Shown in pieces: positions 1 to 7,041 of a DNA stretch of 13,763 bases (its first letter is position 1; each line of letters starts with the position of its first letter). The DNA lies in assembly GCA_014800065.1 (NCBI GenBank), contig JAAVGX010000011.1, positions 1-13,763 on the forward strand. Direction: 5' to 3'. Source of the stretch: Bacteroidales bacterium (lineage in GTDB: Bacteria > Bacteroidota > Bacteroidia > Bacteroidales > Muribaculaceae). The notes under the pieces were generated by a model. It was given only the letters and a program-made list of their open reading frames with translations. It did no database searches and was not told where the DNA came from. Made by a program: the position numbers and the translations under genes.

Positions 1-30
1 GGCGTTGCTATTGCGTCGGTTGGGCGTTGG

Positions 31-60
31 TGACATCGCAAAGCGATGTCCGTACATTTT
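31..60 (+). repeat. Palindromic repeat, copy 1
   Basis: GACATCGC (32-39) pairs perfectly with GCGATGTC (43-50) around an AAA loop, followed by CGTACATTTT. The 21-nt frame (31-51) and the GTACATTTT tail match copies 2 and 3, but the arm bases differ. It resembles a REP-like extragenic palindrome; its mechanism and mobility are unknown. Confidence 0.65.
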
Positions 61-153
61 GCTGATTAATAATTATTTTTGGGGCAAAGTTACGGCCTTT
101 GGTGGGCGTTTTATTGTATTATTTGCGCAATTTGCCTTTTCTTTCGACTTCGT

Positions 154-201
154 ACGTTGGCGGGGCAAAAGGACGCACCGAACGTGCGTCCGTACATTTT
201 T
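154..201 (+). repeat. Palindromic repeat, copy 2
   Basis: GGACGCAC (171-178) pairs perfectly with GTGCGTCC (184-191) around a 5-nt CGAAC loop, followed by GTACATTTTT. The 17 bases before the stem match those before copy 3 at 13 of 17 positions (both start ACGTT), so the repeat unit is about 48 bp and not just the hairpin. Confidence 0.7.
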
Positions 202-220
202 GGCTGGTTTTCAGGGGGTT

Positions 221-268
221 ACGTTAGCTGGTCAAGAGGACGCTCGGAACGAGCTTCCCTACATTTTT
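221..268 (+). repeat. Palindromic repeat, copy 3
   Basis: GGACGCTC (238-245) faces GAGCTTCC (251-258) with one C/T mismatch and a GGAAC loop. The inner G246-C250 pair can extend the stem. The tail is CTACATTTTT. Unit length and layout are identical to copy 2, but the arm sequence is different. Confidence 0.65.
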
Positions 269-296
269 CTTGCATTTTGGGGCTTTTTGCGATTAA

Positions 297-328
297 TTTC
301 TTGATTTGGGATTTTTTTTGTATTTTTG
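297..328 (+). promoter_or_regulatory. Bacteroidetes-type promoter of the protease gene
   Basis: TATTTTTG at 321-328 fits the Bacteroidetes -7 box TAnnTTTG exactly. TTTC at 297-300, 20 bp upstream, is one base off the -33 box TTTG. Transcription would begin within a few bases of the ATG at 335, so the mRNA would have almost no leader. Confidence 0.45.
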
Positions 329-334
329 CCGATT

Positions 335-3300
335 ATGAAGAAGATCATTATCCTTTCTTGCTTAGGGCTTGGCTTAAGTGCGTCGGCCCAGAGCGCGCCC
401 CTTTGGCTTAGAGATGCAAAAATATCGCCCGACGGCACAACGATTGCCTTTACTTATAAAGGTGATATTTTCACTGTTCCGACTTCGGGTGGCGAAGCAG
501 TGCGTGTGACTGCTCAACCTTCCTACGAGACTTCTCCGGTGTGGAGTCCTGATTCCAAGACGCTCGCTTTCAGTTCCGATCGTTATGGAAATGCTGATAT
601 TTTCGTTGTGAGCCGAGATGGCGGCGAGTGGAGTCGATTGACCTATAATTCGACCTCGGAGGTTCCTGAGGCTTTTACTCCCGATGGTAAGTCGGTGCTT
701 TTCAGTGCATCGATTCAGGACCCGGCTGGCAGTGCTCTGTTCCCGAGCGGTCGTATGTCGGAGGTTTATTCGGTGCCTGTGAGTGGGGGTGCGTCCACGC
801 AGCTTTTGGCTACTCCGGCGCGCAATATCGCTTGGGCTCCTGACGGTAAGAGTTTTGTGTACGAGGACGTTAAGGGTTTTGAGGATACCTGGCGTAAGCA
901 CCACACCTCGTCGGTGACCCGCGATATTTGGCGGTACGACCTTAAAAGCGGTAAGCATACCCGCCTGATCGACCGCGCGGGAGAGGATCTGAGCCCTGTA
1001 GATGCCGGTGATGCGCTTTACTTCCTGAGCGAACGCGCTCCTCAAAAGAGTCTGAACGTGTACAAGGCATCCGGCAAGGATTACAGCAACGTGGAGGCTC
1101 TGACGAACTTCGCCACACACCCTGTCCGCTTTCTTTCGCGCTCCAACAACGGTACATTAGCCTTCACTTACGACGGCGAACTGTACACGCTGACTCCCGG
1201 CGGCAAGCCCGCGAAGGTAAACGTGGCTCTGAAGGCCGATTTTCCGGATCAGACCAAGAAGCTGAGCACCTCGCGAGGAGCGAGCGGCGCCACGGCATCG
1301 CCCGACGGCAAATCGGTAGCTTTCCTCTACCGCGGCGACGTGTATGTGACTTCGGTGGACTACCCAACCACCAAGCAAGTGAGCAATACCCCCGCAGCAG
1401 AGAAATATGTGTGCTGGGGCAACGATTCCACATTATATTATACGAGCGAGCGCGATGGTAAATACAATGTTTACCGCGCCACCTGGAATAAGAGCGACGA
1501 GGAGCCCGATTTTGCTCACGCCACCATAATCAACGAGACACCTGTTTTCAAGGCCGACGGACATGAGCGCACTGTAGCGCAGCTGAGCCCCGACGGGAAG
1601 AAACTGGCCTTCATCCTGGACCGCAACCGTCTGCAGGTGATGGATATAGCCACGGGCAAGGTGAAGGAGCTGACCGACGGTTGGACACACCGCCAGCGAG
1701 GTGGAGGCTTCAACTATGTGTGGAGCCCTGACTCCAAGTGGATAGCGCTCGAAATTGTGGACCGCAAGCATGACCCCTACACCGACATCGCCATCATCAA
1801 CGTAGAGAGCGGCGAGCTTACCAACATCACCAACAGCGGTTATTTCGACGAAAATCCGAAGTGGATTATGGATGGCAATGCCATCGCTTTCGCCACCGAG
1901 CGCCTTGGTATGCGTAATCACGCGTCGTGGGGTTCTCAGATGGACGTGTTCTATGTATTCCTCAACCAGGATGCCTACGAGCGCTTCATGATGAGCAAAG
2001 AGGACCGTGAAATCGCCGATAAGGTGAAGAAAGCGTCCAAAAAGAAGGGCGACAAGAAGAAGGACGGTGACTCCGAGTCCGATGTCGAGCCCATCGTAGT
2101 TGAGCTCGACGGCTTGAGCGACCGCCAGGTCCGCATTTCACCGATGTCGACCGATTTGATAGACTTCGTGGTTGACGGTAACAAGCTCTATTTCACCTCC
2201 GGCGCAGACGAGGGGTCGTTCGTGTGGGAATACGACACCGATGACAAGGACCTGAAGATGAGCCGTAAAGTGGCCGACGGGCGCCCCTACTTCGACAGCT
2301 CAGCCGATGGGAAGACCCTCTTCCTGTTCGGTGACAGCATGCGCAAATTCGGGTCAACGCTCAAGCCGATATCTTATACAGCCACCAAACTTCTTGACCC
2401 TGCGGCCGAACGCGAATATATGTTCGACAACATAGCCCGCGAGGAGGCCGAACGCTTCTACACCAAGGATATGCACGGAGTAGACTGGCCCGCCATGACC
2501 AAGGCCTATCGTAAATTCCTGCCTCATATCGACAATAACTACGACTTCGCCGAGATGGTATCGGAATGGCTTGGAGAGCTCAATGTGAGCCACACCGGCG
2601 GTCGCTACCGCGGTACCTCCCCTGCGACTGCCTCGCAGCGCACCGCCTCGTTGGGTGTACTGTTCGATATGGCCTACACCGGTCCGGGCATGAAAATAGT
2701 GGAAGTGCTTCCGCAGAGTCCTCTCTACGGGCAGACTCCCGCCGTTGAGCCGGGAGCGATTGTAGAGACCATCAACGGCACAGCAGTGACCACAGAGATG
2801 CCCCTGGACCGACTTTTGGCCGACGCAGCCGGCGAGCGCACCCTTGTGGGCCTGCGGGATGCAGGCGGTACGGTTCGCGATATTGTTGTGCGCCCGATTT
2901 CAACCGCCAAGATGAGCAATCTGCTCTACGACCGCTGGGTGAAAGCCCGCGCTGCGGATGTTGACCGTCTCAGCAAGGGTCGTCTGGGCTATGTTCATAT
3001 TTCATCCATGGATGATGATTCATTCCGCAAGGTATACTCCGACCTCTTAGGGAAGTACAACGACCGCGAAGGTGTTGTAATCGACATCCGCTGGAACGGC
3101 GGAGGCCGTCTGCACGAGGATATTGAGGTGCTTCTTTCCGGTCAGAAATACTTCACACAGGAAGTTCGAGGCGATGAAACTTGCGATATGCCTTCTCGCC
3201 GCTGGAACAAGCCCTCGATTATGCTCATCGCCGAGCCGTGCTATTCCAATGCACACGGAACTCCGTGGGTATACAGCAACCGAGGTCTTGGCAAGTTGGT

Positions 3301-3544
3301 CGGTATGCCCGTACCCGGCACGATGACGAGCGTTAACTGGGTAACGATGCAGGATCCGACATTGGTGTACGGCATCCCCGTAGTGGGTTACCGTCTGCCC
3401 GACGGCGGCTTCCTGGAAAACCGTCAGCTCGAGCCGGATGTTAAGGTGGCCAACAGCCCCGAGGACATCGTGGCCGGCCACGACCGCCAGCTCGAAACCG
3501 CCGTCAAGGAGCTGCTGAAGGACATTGATTCCAAGAAGAAGTGA
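335..3544 (+). CDS. Tricorn-like S41 family peptidase, secreted
   Basis: This is a 1069-residue exported serine protease of the Tricorn/C-terminal-processing type, probably trimming peptides in the periplasm. The ATG at 335 opens a signal peptide (Lys-Lys, a hydrophobic run, then ASAQ near residue 19); a TTG at 326 is possible but less likely. Residues about 20-540 contain propeller repeats of the TolB/PD40 type (SPDG, SPDS, TPDG, APDG motifs). A lysine-rich stretch lies near 563-577. A PDZ-like domain spans about 770-855, followed by the S41 core. The catalytic tetrad of archaeal Tricorn is recognisable: Ser752-His753 in NVSHTGG, Ser971 in EPCYSNAHG and Glu1028 in LENRQLEPD. The residue after the nucleophile is Asn972, where Tricorn has Asp. 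The gene has its own promoter, and no terminator is visible after it. The family call is strong; the substrate is unknown. Confidence 0.93.
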   Translation: MKKIIILSCLGLGLSASAQSAPLWLRDAKISPDGTTIAFTYKGDIFTVPTSGGEAVRVTAQPSYETSPVWSPDSKTLAFSSDRYGNADIFVVSRDGGEWSRLTYNSTSEVPEAFTPDGKSVLFSASIQDPAGSALFPSGRMSEVYSVPVSGGASTQLLATPARNIAWAPDGKSFVYEDVKGFEDTWRKHHTSSVTRDIWRYDLKSGKHTRLIDRAGEDLSPVDAGDALYFLSERAPQKSLNVYKASGKDYSNVEALTNFATHPVRFLSRSNNGTLAFTYDGELYTLTPGGKPAKVNVALKADFPDQTKKLSTSRGASGATASPDGKSVAFLYRGDVYVTSVDYPTTKQVSNTPAAEKYVCWGNDSTLYYTSERDGKYNVYRATWNKSDEEPDFAHATIINETPVFKADGHERTVAQLSPDGKKLAFILDRNRLQVMDIATGKVKELTDGWTHRQRGGGFNYVWSPDSKWIALEIVDRKHDPYTDIAIINVESGELTNITNSGYFDENPKWIMDGNAIAFATERLGMRNHASWGSQMDVFYVFLNQDAYERFMMSKEDREIADKVKKASKKKGDKKKDGDSESDVEPIVVELDGLSDRQVRISPMSTDLIDFVVDGNKLYFTSGADEGSFVWEYDTDDKDLKMSRKVADGRPYFDSSADGKTLFLFGDSMRKFGSTLKPISYTATKLLDPAAEREYMFDNIAREEAERFYTKDMHGVDWPAMTKAYRKFLPHIDNNYDFAEMVSEWLGELNVSHTGGRYRGTSPATASQRTASLGVLFDMAYTGPGMKIVEVLPQSPLYGQTPAVEPGAIVETINGTAVTTEMPLDRLLADAAGERTLVGLRDAGGTVRDIVVRPISTAKMSNLLYDRWVKARAADVDRLSKGRLGYVHISSMDDDSFRKVYSDLLGKYNDREGVVIDIRWNGGGRLHEDIEVLLSGQKYFTQEVRGDETCDMPSRRWNKPSIMLIAEPCYSNAHGTPWVYSNRGLGKLVGMPVPGTMTSVNWVTMQDPTLVYGIPVVGYRLPDGGFLENRQLEPDVKVANSPEDIVAGHDRQLETAVKELLKDIDSKKK

Positions 3545-3563
3545 GATTTTTTTTGGGCAAGAT

Positions 3564-3657
3564 GACATTTTGACATTTTGGCAATTGGACATTTTGACAA
3601 TTGGACATTTTGACAATTTGATATTGACAATTTGACATTTTGAGATATTGACAATCA
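3564..3657 (+). repeat. GACA(A/T)TT(T/G) octamer tandem array
   Basis: The array consists of eleven octamers and one hexamer in perfect head-to-tail order, close to GACATTTT or GACAATT(T/G), totalling 94 bp. GACATTTT occurs five times exactly. It fills most of the 122-bp gap between the protease and the kinase gene and ends 9 bp before the kinase ATG, so it overlaps that gene's leader and perhaps its promoter. Open frames through it on the minus strand (Cys/Gln/Asn/Lys-rich) are artefacts of the repeat. Confidence 0.85.
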
Positions 3658-3666
3658 GAAACATCC

Positions 3667-4506
3667 ATGAAGATCATAGCCGAGAGCAGTAGTACACGCA
3701 CAGAGTGGGCCCTTGTAGAAGGCGACCGCATAGTGGAGCATGCCTTCACGACGGGTCTGAATCCGTTCTTCCAGACCCGCCGGGAAATATCGCACAGTAT
3801 CCGCCTGGAGCTACCCGAAGTCTTCTTCCGCCGTCGCTGGGACCATGTGTACTACTACGGAGCCGGTTGCGCCAATCAGGAGAAAATCAAGATAATGGAG
3901 TCGTCGCTGGTGGCTCAGTTCAAGACCCCTGTGACAGTAGAGAGCGACCTTTTAGGTGCGGCTCGCGGTCTTTTGGTACGCAAGGCGGGATTGGCGTGTA
4001 TTCTCGGTACCGGGTCGAACTCGTGTATGTACGACGGGCGAGAGATCGTTCAGAATGTGCCCCCGCTGGGGTTCATCCTCGGTGACGAAGGTTCGGGTGC
4101 GTATCTTGGCAAGCGTCTGATAGCGGATATGCTCAAGGGCATCGCGCCGAACGAACTCACGCAGGCGTTCTTCGAAAAATTCATGGTAACGTCGAACGTT
4201 CTGATGGACCATGTTTACAATAATTCGCTACCGAGCCGTTCGCTCTCGCAGTACTCACAGTTCCTGGGCGAACATCTGGAGGACCCCTATGTGTTCAGCC
4301 TCATCTATGAGGGATTCATGAAGTTTTTCAGCCGAAATATCGCCGCATATGCTTACCGCGACCAGCCTGTGTGCTTCGTAGGGTCGGTTTGCTCGCAGTA
4401 TAAGGACATCCTCTACCGTGCGGCGGCGGATTTTGGGGTAGAAATAGCCAAGGTTGTGCGCTACTCCATGCCCGGATTGGTAGAATATCACGCAACCGGA
4501 GATTGA
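3667..4506 (+). CDS. BadF/BadG/BcrA/BcrD-type ATPase, N-acetylglucosamine-kinase-like
   Basis: This 279-residue cytoplasmic protein belongs to the ASKHA (actin/hexokinase) superfamily, the branch usually annotated BadF/BadG/BcrA/BcrD ATPase or N-acetylglucosamine kinase. Supporting motifs are YYGAGC (about 65-70), VESDLLGAARGL with Asp94 (phosphate 2 region), the GTGSNS loop at 114-119 and GFILGDEGSGAYLGK. The N-terminal phosphate 1 motif is odd: it reads AESSSTRTEW (5-14), with Glu6 and Ser8 where the family has the Asp and Gly of DxGxT. Amino-sugar phosphorylation is therefore a family-based guess. The gene starts 9 bp after the octamer array and opens a cluster with the PASTA, RluD and AroE genes (6 bp to the next gene). 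Confidence 0.82.
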   Translation: MKIIAESSSTRTEWALVEGDRIVEHAFTTGLNPFFQTRREISHSIRLELPEVFFRRRWDHVYYYGAGCANQEKIKIMESSLVAQFKTPVTVESDLLGAARGLLVRKAGLACILGTGSNSCMYDGREIVQNVPPLGFILGDEGSGAYLGKRLIADMLKGIAPNELTQAFFEKFMVTSNVLMDHVYNNSLPSRSLSQYSQFLGEHLEDPYVFSLIYEGFMKFFSRNIAAYAYRDQPVCFVGSVCSQYKDILYRAAADFGVEIAKVVRYSMPGLVEYHATGD

Positions 4507-4512
4507 TTTATT

Positions 4513-5157
4513 ATGGCAAAGAAGAAATTTTCGCTATCATTAATCAAGGATTTTCTAAAGAAACATCCTATCATAGCCAACCTGCTGTACATGGTTCTGG
4601 CCACGGTGCTAATCCTGTGGGCTGTGCTAATCTTTCTGCGCATCTGGACTCGCCATGGCGAAACGGCCATCGTTCCGGACGTGAAGCATATGAGTTACGC
4701 CGAGGCAGCCGCGGTGCTTAGCGCCAACGGTCTGACGATAGAAATCAACGACTCCATCTATGAGCGAACGCTCAAGCCGGGCACCATCGTAGAGTCGTGG
4801 CCAAAGGCCGGGGCTGTTGTTAAGGACGGGCGTCCGGTGTACGTTACCGTTACGGCGTTCTCCACCAAGCAGGTAACGCTTTCGATGCCACTGACGAACG
4901 TGTCGGAGCGCCAGGCCGTGTCGTACCTTCGAGGCTTGGGCATCAACGACATCCGCATCGTGCCTGTGCCGTCGCTGTACCCCGACCTGGTGGTATCGGC
5001 TCGCTACGGCGACACGCCCATCACCGTGGGCACCGTAATCCCCGTCACTTCCACCGTGACCCTTGAGGTAGGTTCGGGCCCGGCTCAGGATGAGGAGGAA
5101 GAGACGGAGAATCTCGAAAGCACCGAAGTGTCCGAAGGTCTTGAAAATTATGACTGA
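4513..5157 (+). CDS. PASTA domain membrane protein
   Basis: This 214-residue protein has a short basic cytoplasmic N-terminus, one membrane span (about 20-43), and two extracytoplasmic PASTA domains (about 50-116 and 118-188). Each PASTA domain shows the usual layout: an entry such as IVPDV, a helix with AAxxLxxxGL, then a strand before the next unit. The C-terminus is acidic (DEEEETE at 193-199). PASTA domains bind peptidoglycan fragments or penicillin-binding-protein partners, but this protein has no kinase or transpeptidase domain. It probably sits in the inner membrane facing the cell wall. Its ATG lies 6 bp after the kinase stop, and its last codons overlap the rluD start by 8 bp. A role in envelope assembly is inferred. 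Confidence 0.88.
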   Translation: MAKKKFSLSLIKDFLKKHPIIANLLYMVLATVLILWAVLIFLRIWTRHGETAIVPDVKHMSYAEAAAVLSANGLTIEINDSIYERTLKPGTIVESWPKAGAVVKDGRPVYVTVTAFSTKQVTLSMPLTNVSERQAVSYLRGLGINDIRIVPVPSLYPDLVVSARYGDTPITVGTVIPVTSTVTLEVGSGPAQDEEEETENLESTEVSEGLENYD

Positions 5158-6259
5158 TATGGCAGCTGCAGACGACGAGTTCGATGATATTGTTTCCTCC
5201 GAAGCCGAAAGCGAGGGTGCCGATAAGGTAGTAGAAATCAACGGCACGGAGATGTACGAGCATTTCCGCTTCGTGGCCGATAAGGGTCAGGAACTGCTTC
5301 GCGTGGACAAATTTCTGGTGTCGCGTCTACAAAAATCATCGCGTAACCGTATCCAGCAGGCCGCTGAGGCCGGTTGCATCATAGTCAACGGCAAGGCCGT
5401 GAAGAGCAACTACCGCGTGAAACCACTCGACGTGATTCAGATAGTGATGGACCGTCCTCGCTACGAATTCGAGATAGTGGCTCAGGATATCCCTCTGGAC
5501 ATCGTGTACGAAGACCGCTATGTGCTTGTGGTGAACAAACCGGCGGGCCTGGTAGTGCATCCGGGTCATGGTAACTACGACGGAACATTGGTGAACGCCT
5601 TGGCGTGGCACTTCCGTGACACCCCGGATTATGACGTGAACGACCCTCGGCTCGGGCTGGTGCACCGTATCGACAAGGACACCTCCGGGCTTCTGGTTGT
5701 GGCCAAGACCCCTGACGCCAAAACGAACCTCGGCCGTCAATTCTTCAACAAGACCACCAAGCGCGAATACGTTGCCATGGTGTGGGGTACTCCCGACCCC
5801 GCTTCGGGCACAGTCGCCACCAATATCGGGCGTTCCCCCAAGGATCGCCTTCAGATGACCACTTTTCCGCTTGACGGCGCAGAGGGAAAACGCGCCGTGA
5901 CTCACTACGAGGTTACCGAATCCTTCGGGCACGTATCGCTGGTGAAATGTGTTCTCGAAACGGGTCGTACCCATCAGATTCGCGTACACATGAAGCACCT
6001 CGGGCACCCACTCTTCAACGACGCCCGCTATGGAGGGGATAAAATACTTCGGGGCAACCGTTCGGCCTCCTATGCGGCCTTTGTGAATAATTGCTTCGAC
6101 GCATGTCCCCGCCAGGCCCTTCATGCCCGGACACTGGGATTCGTACATCCCGAAACAGGGCAGGAAATGTTTTTCAGCGCCCCCATTCCGGCCGATATGT
6201 CCGCGCTGATAGAGCGGTGGCGCACTTATGCCGCGGGAAATTCGGCCATAAAGCAATGA
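5150..6259 (+). CDS. rluD: RluA/RluD family 23S rRNA pseudouridine synthase
   Basis: This 369-residue enzyme converts uridines to pseudouridines in RNA, most likely in 23S rRNA. An N-terminal S4 RNA-binding domain spans about 50-98 (LLRVDKFLVSRL, then IIVNGKAV). The catalytic domain follows, with VNKPAGLVVHPG (128-139) and the signature HRIDKDTSGL (172-181), whose Asp175 is the expected catalytic residue. TGRTHQIRVHMKHLGHPLFND (271-291) is the conserved C-terminal block. The ATG at 5150 overlaps the end of the PASTA gene by 8 bp; an in-frame ATG at 5090 would add a basic 20-residue extension read from inside the PASTA gene and is rejected. The first 45 residues are acidic and poorly conserved in look. 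RluD rather than RluA or RluC is likely from the S4 domain and length, but not proven. Confidence 0.92.
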   Translation: MTDMAAADDEFDDIVSSEAESEGADKVVEINGTEMYEHFRFVADKGQELLRVDKFLVSRLQKSSRNRIQQAAEAGCIIVNGKAVKSNYRVKPLDVIQIVMDRPRYEFEIVAQDIPLDIVYEDRYVLVVNKPAGLVVHPGHGNYDGTLVNALAWHFRDTPDYDVNDPRLGLVHRIDKDTSGLLVVAKTPDAKTNLGRQFFNKTTKREYVAMVWGTPDPASGTVATNIGRSPKDRLQMTTFPLDGAEGKRAVTHYEVTESFGHVSLVKCVLETGRTHQIRVHMKHLGHPLFNDARYGGDKILRGNRSASYAAFVNNCFDACPRQALHARTLGFVHPETGQEMFFSAPIPADMSALIERWRTYAAGNSAIKQ

Positions 6260-7041
6260 TTATGAAAGAAGTTGTGACATACGGGCTTTTGGGTCATCCC
6301 TTAGGGCATTCGTTCAGCAAGATTTTCTTTGCCGAACTGCTCAAGAACACGGGGATGAAGTACGAAAACTTTGATTTACCAGAACTTAGCAATGCCTCGC
6401 TCTATGCTCTGCTGATGAGCTACCCGCATCTGAAAGGATTCAACGTAACGGCGCCCTACAAGCAGCAGATAATGACCATGTTGGACAGCATCGACCCGGT
6501 TGCGCAAGCTGTGGGGGCAGTGAACACCGTGGTGGTTGAGCGCCATGATTCCGGGGCGCTTCGCGGACTTCACGGCTTCAACAGCGATGTGGTGGGTTTC
6601 CGCGAGTCCATCGAAAAAATCCTCACTCCCCTACCCTCCGATGCCGGCGCTCTGATTCTTGGCACCGGTGGAGCTTCCAATGCCGCGGCTTATGTTTTCG
6701 AGCAGACGGGCAGACCGCACCTGAAGGTTTCGCGCACGCAGCAGGAGCCCGGTCGGATTATCCGCTACGAGGACATCACAGCCGAAGTCCTCGACCAATA
6801 CCCCATAGTGGTGAACTGCACCCCCGCGGGTACTTACCCCAACGTGGATACTTGTCCGCCATTCCCCTACGAGCTGATTCGGCCCGGAATGGTGTTCTTC
6901 GATATGGTTTATAACCCGGACCCCTCCCTTTTTCTGCAGCGGGCCGAGAGAGCGGGGGCTGTGACCAAGTCGGGCGCCGAGATGCTTGTGCTGCAGGCCT
7001 TGGAGTCGTGGCGCATATGGAATAGATATCCGAACTTATAA
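6256..7041 (+). CDS. aroE: Shikimate dehydrogenase
   Basis: AroE reduces 3-dehydroshikimate to shikimate with NADPH in the pathway to chorismate and aromatic amino acids. The 261-residue product shows YGLLGHPLGHSFS (9-21, substrate-binding serines), NVTAPYK with catalytic Lys69, GAVNTVV (87-93), GFNSD with Asp111, the nucleotide-binding loop LGTGGAS (135-141) and the C-terminal SGAEMLVLQAL with Gln247. The start at 6256 overlaps the rluD stop (ATGA); an ATG at 6262 is equally plausible and two residues shorter. The stop codon TAA (7039-7041) is the first triplet of a long inverted repeat. The gene is the last of the four-gene cluster. Confidence 0.93.
   Translation: MIMKEVVTYGLLGHPLGHSFSKIFFAELLKNTGMKYENFDLPELSNASLYALLMSYPHLKGFNVTAPYKQQIMTMLDSIDPVAQAVGAVNTVVVERHDSGALRGLHGFNSDVVGFRESIEKILTPLPSDAGALILGTGGASNAAAYVFEQTGRPHLKVSRTQQEPGRIIRYEDITAEVLDQYPIVVNCTPAGTYPNVDTCPPFPYELIRPGMVFFDMVYNPDPSLFLQRAERAGAVTKSGAEMLVLQALESWRIWNRYPNL

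Larger units (their letters stand above)
1..334. other. Gene-free region with palindromic repeats
   Basis: These 334 bases hold no credible gene. The short open frames here have no recognisable protein features and run through palindromes. The content is three copies of a short palindromic repeat (listed separately) separated by T-rich stretches, then a Bacteroidetes-type promoter directly before the protease gene. What lies further upstream cannot be seen. Confidence 0.7.

Noticed and set aside
374..1120. 248-residue minus-strand frame
   Set aside because: Antisense to the propeller of the protease gene. Arg/Ser/Thr-rich with no motif; typical shadow in GC-rich-third-position DNA.
3545..3563. 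T-run as a terminator after the protease gene
   Set aside because: Eight T's follow the stop codon, but there is no GC-rich stem before them.
3564..3657. CRISPR array
   Set aside because: Units are contiguous 8-mers with no unique spacers and no cas genes nearby.
3047..3664. 205-residue minus-strand frame and shorter ones over the octamer array
   Set aside because: The first part is a monotonous Cys/Asn/Gln/Lys repeat translated from the octamers, and the rest is antisense to the S41 catalytic domain. No independent protein features.
5090..5149. Longer start for the RluD gene
   Set aside because: It would add a basic stretch read out of frame inside the PASTA coding sequence. The ATG at 5150 gives normal stop/start coupling.
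6091..6255. Longer start for aroE
   Set aside because: The added 55 residues are an out-of-frame reading of the rluD 3' end. AroE homology begins right after the ATG at 6256/6262.
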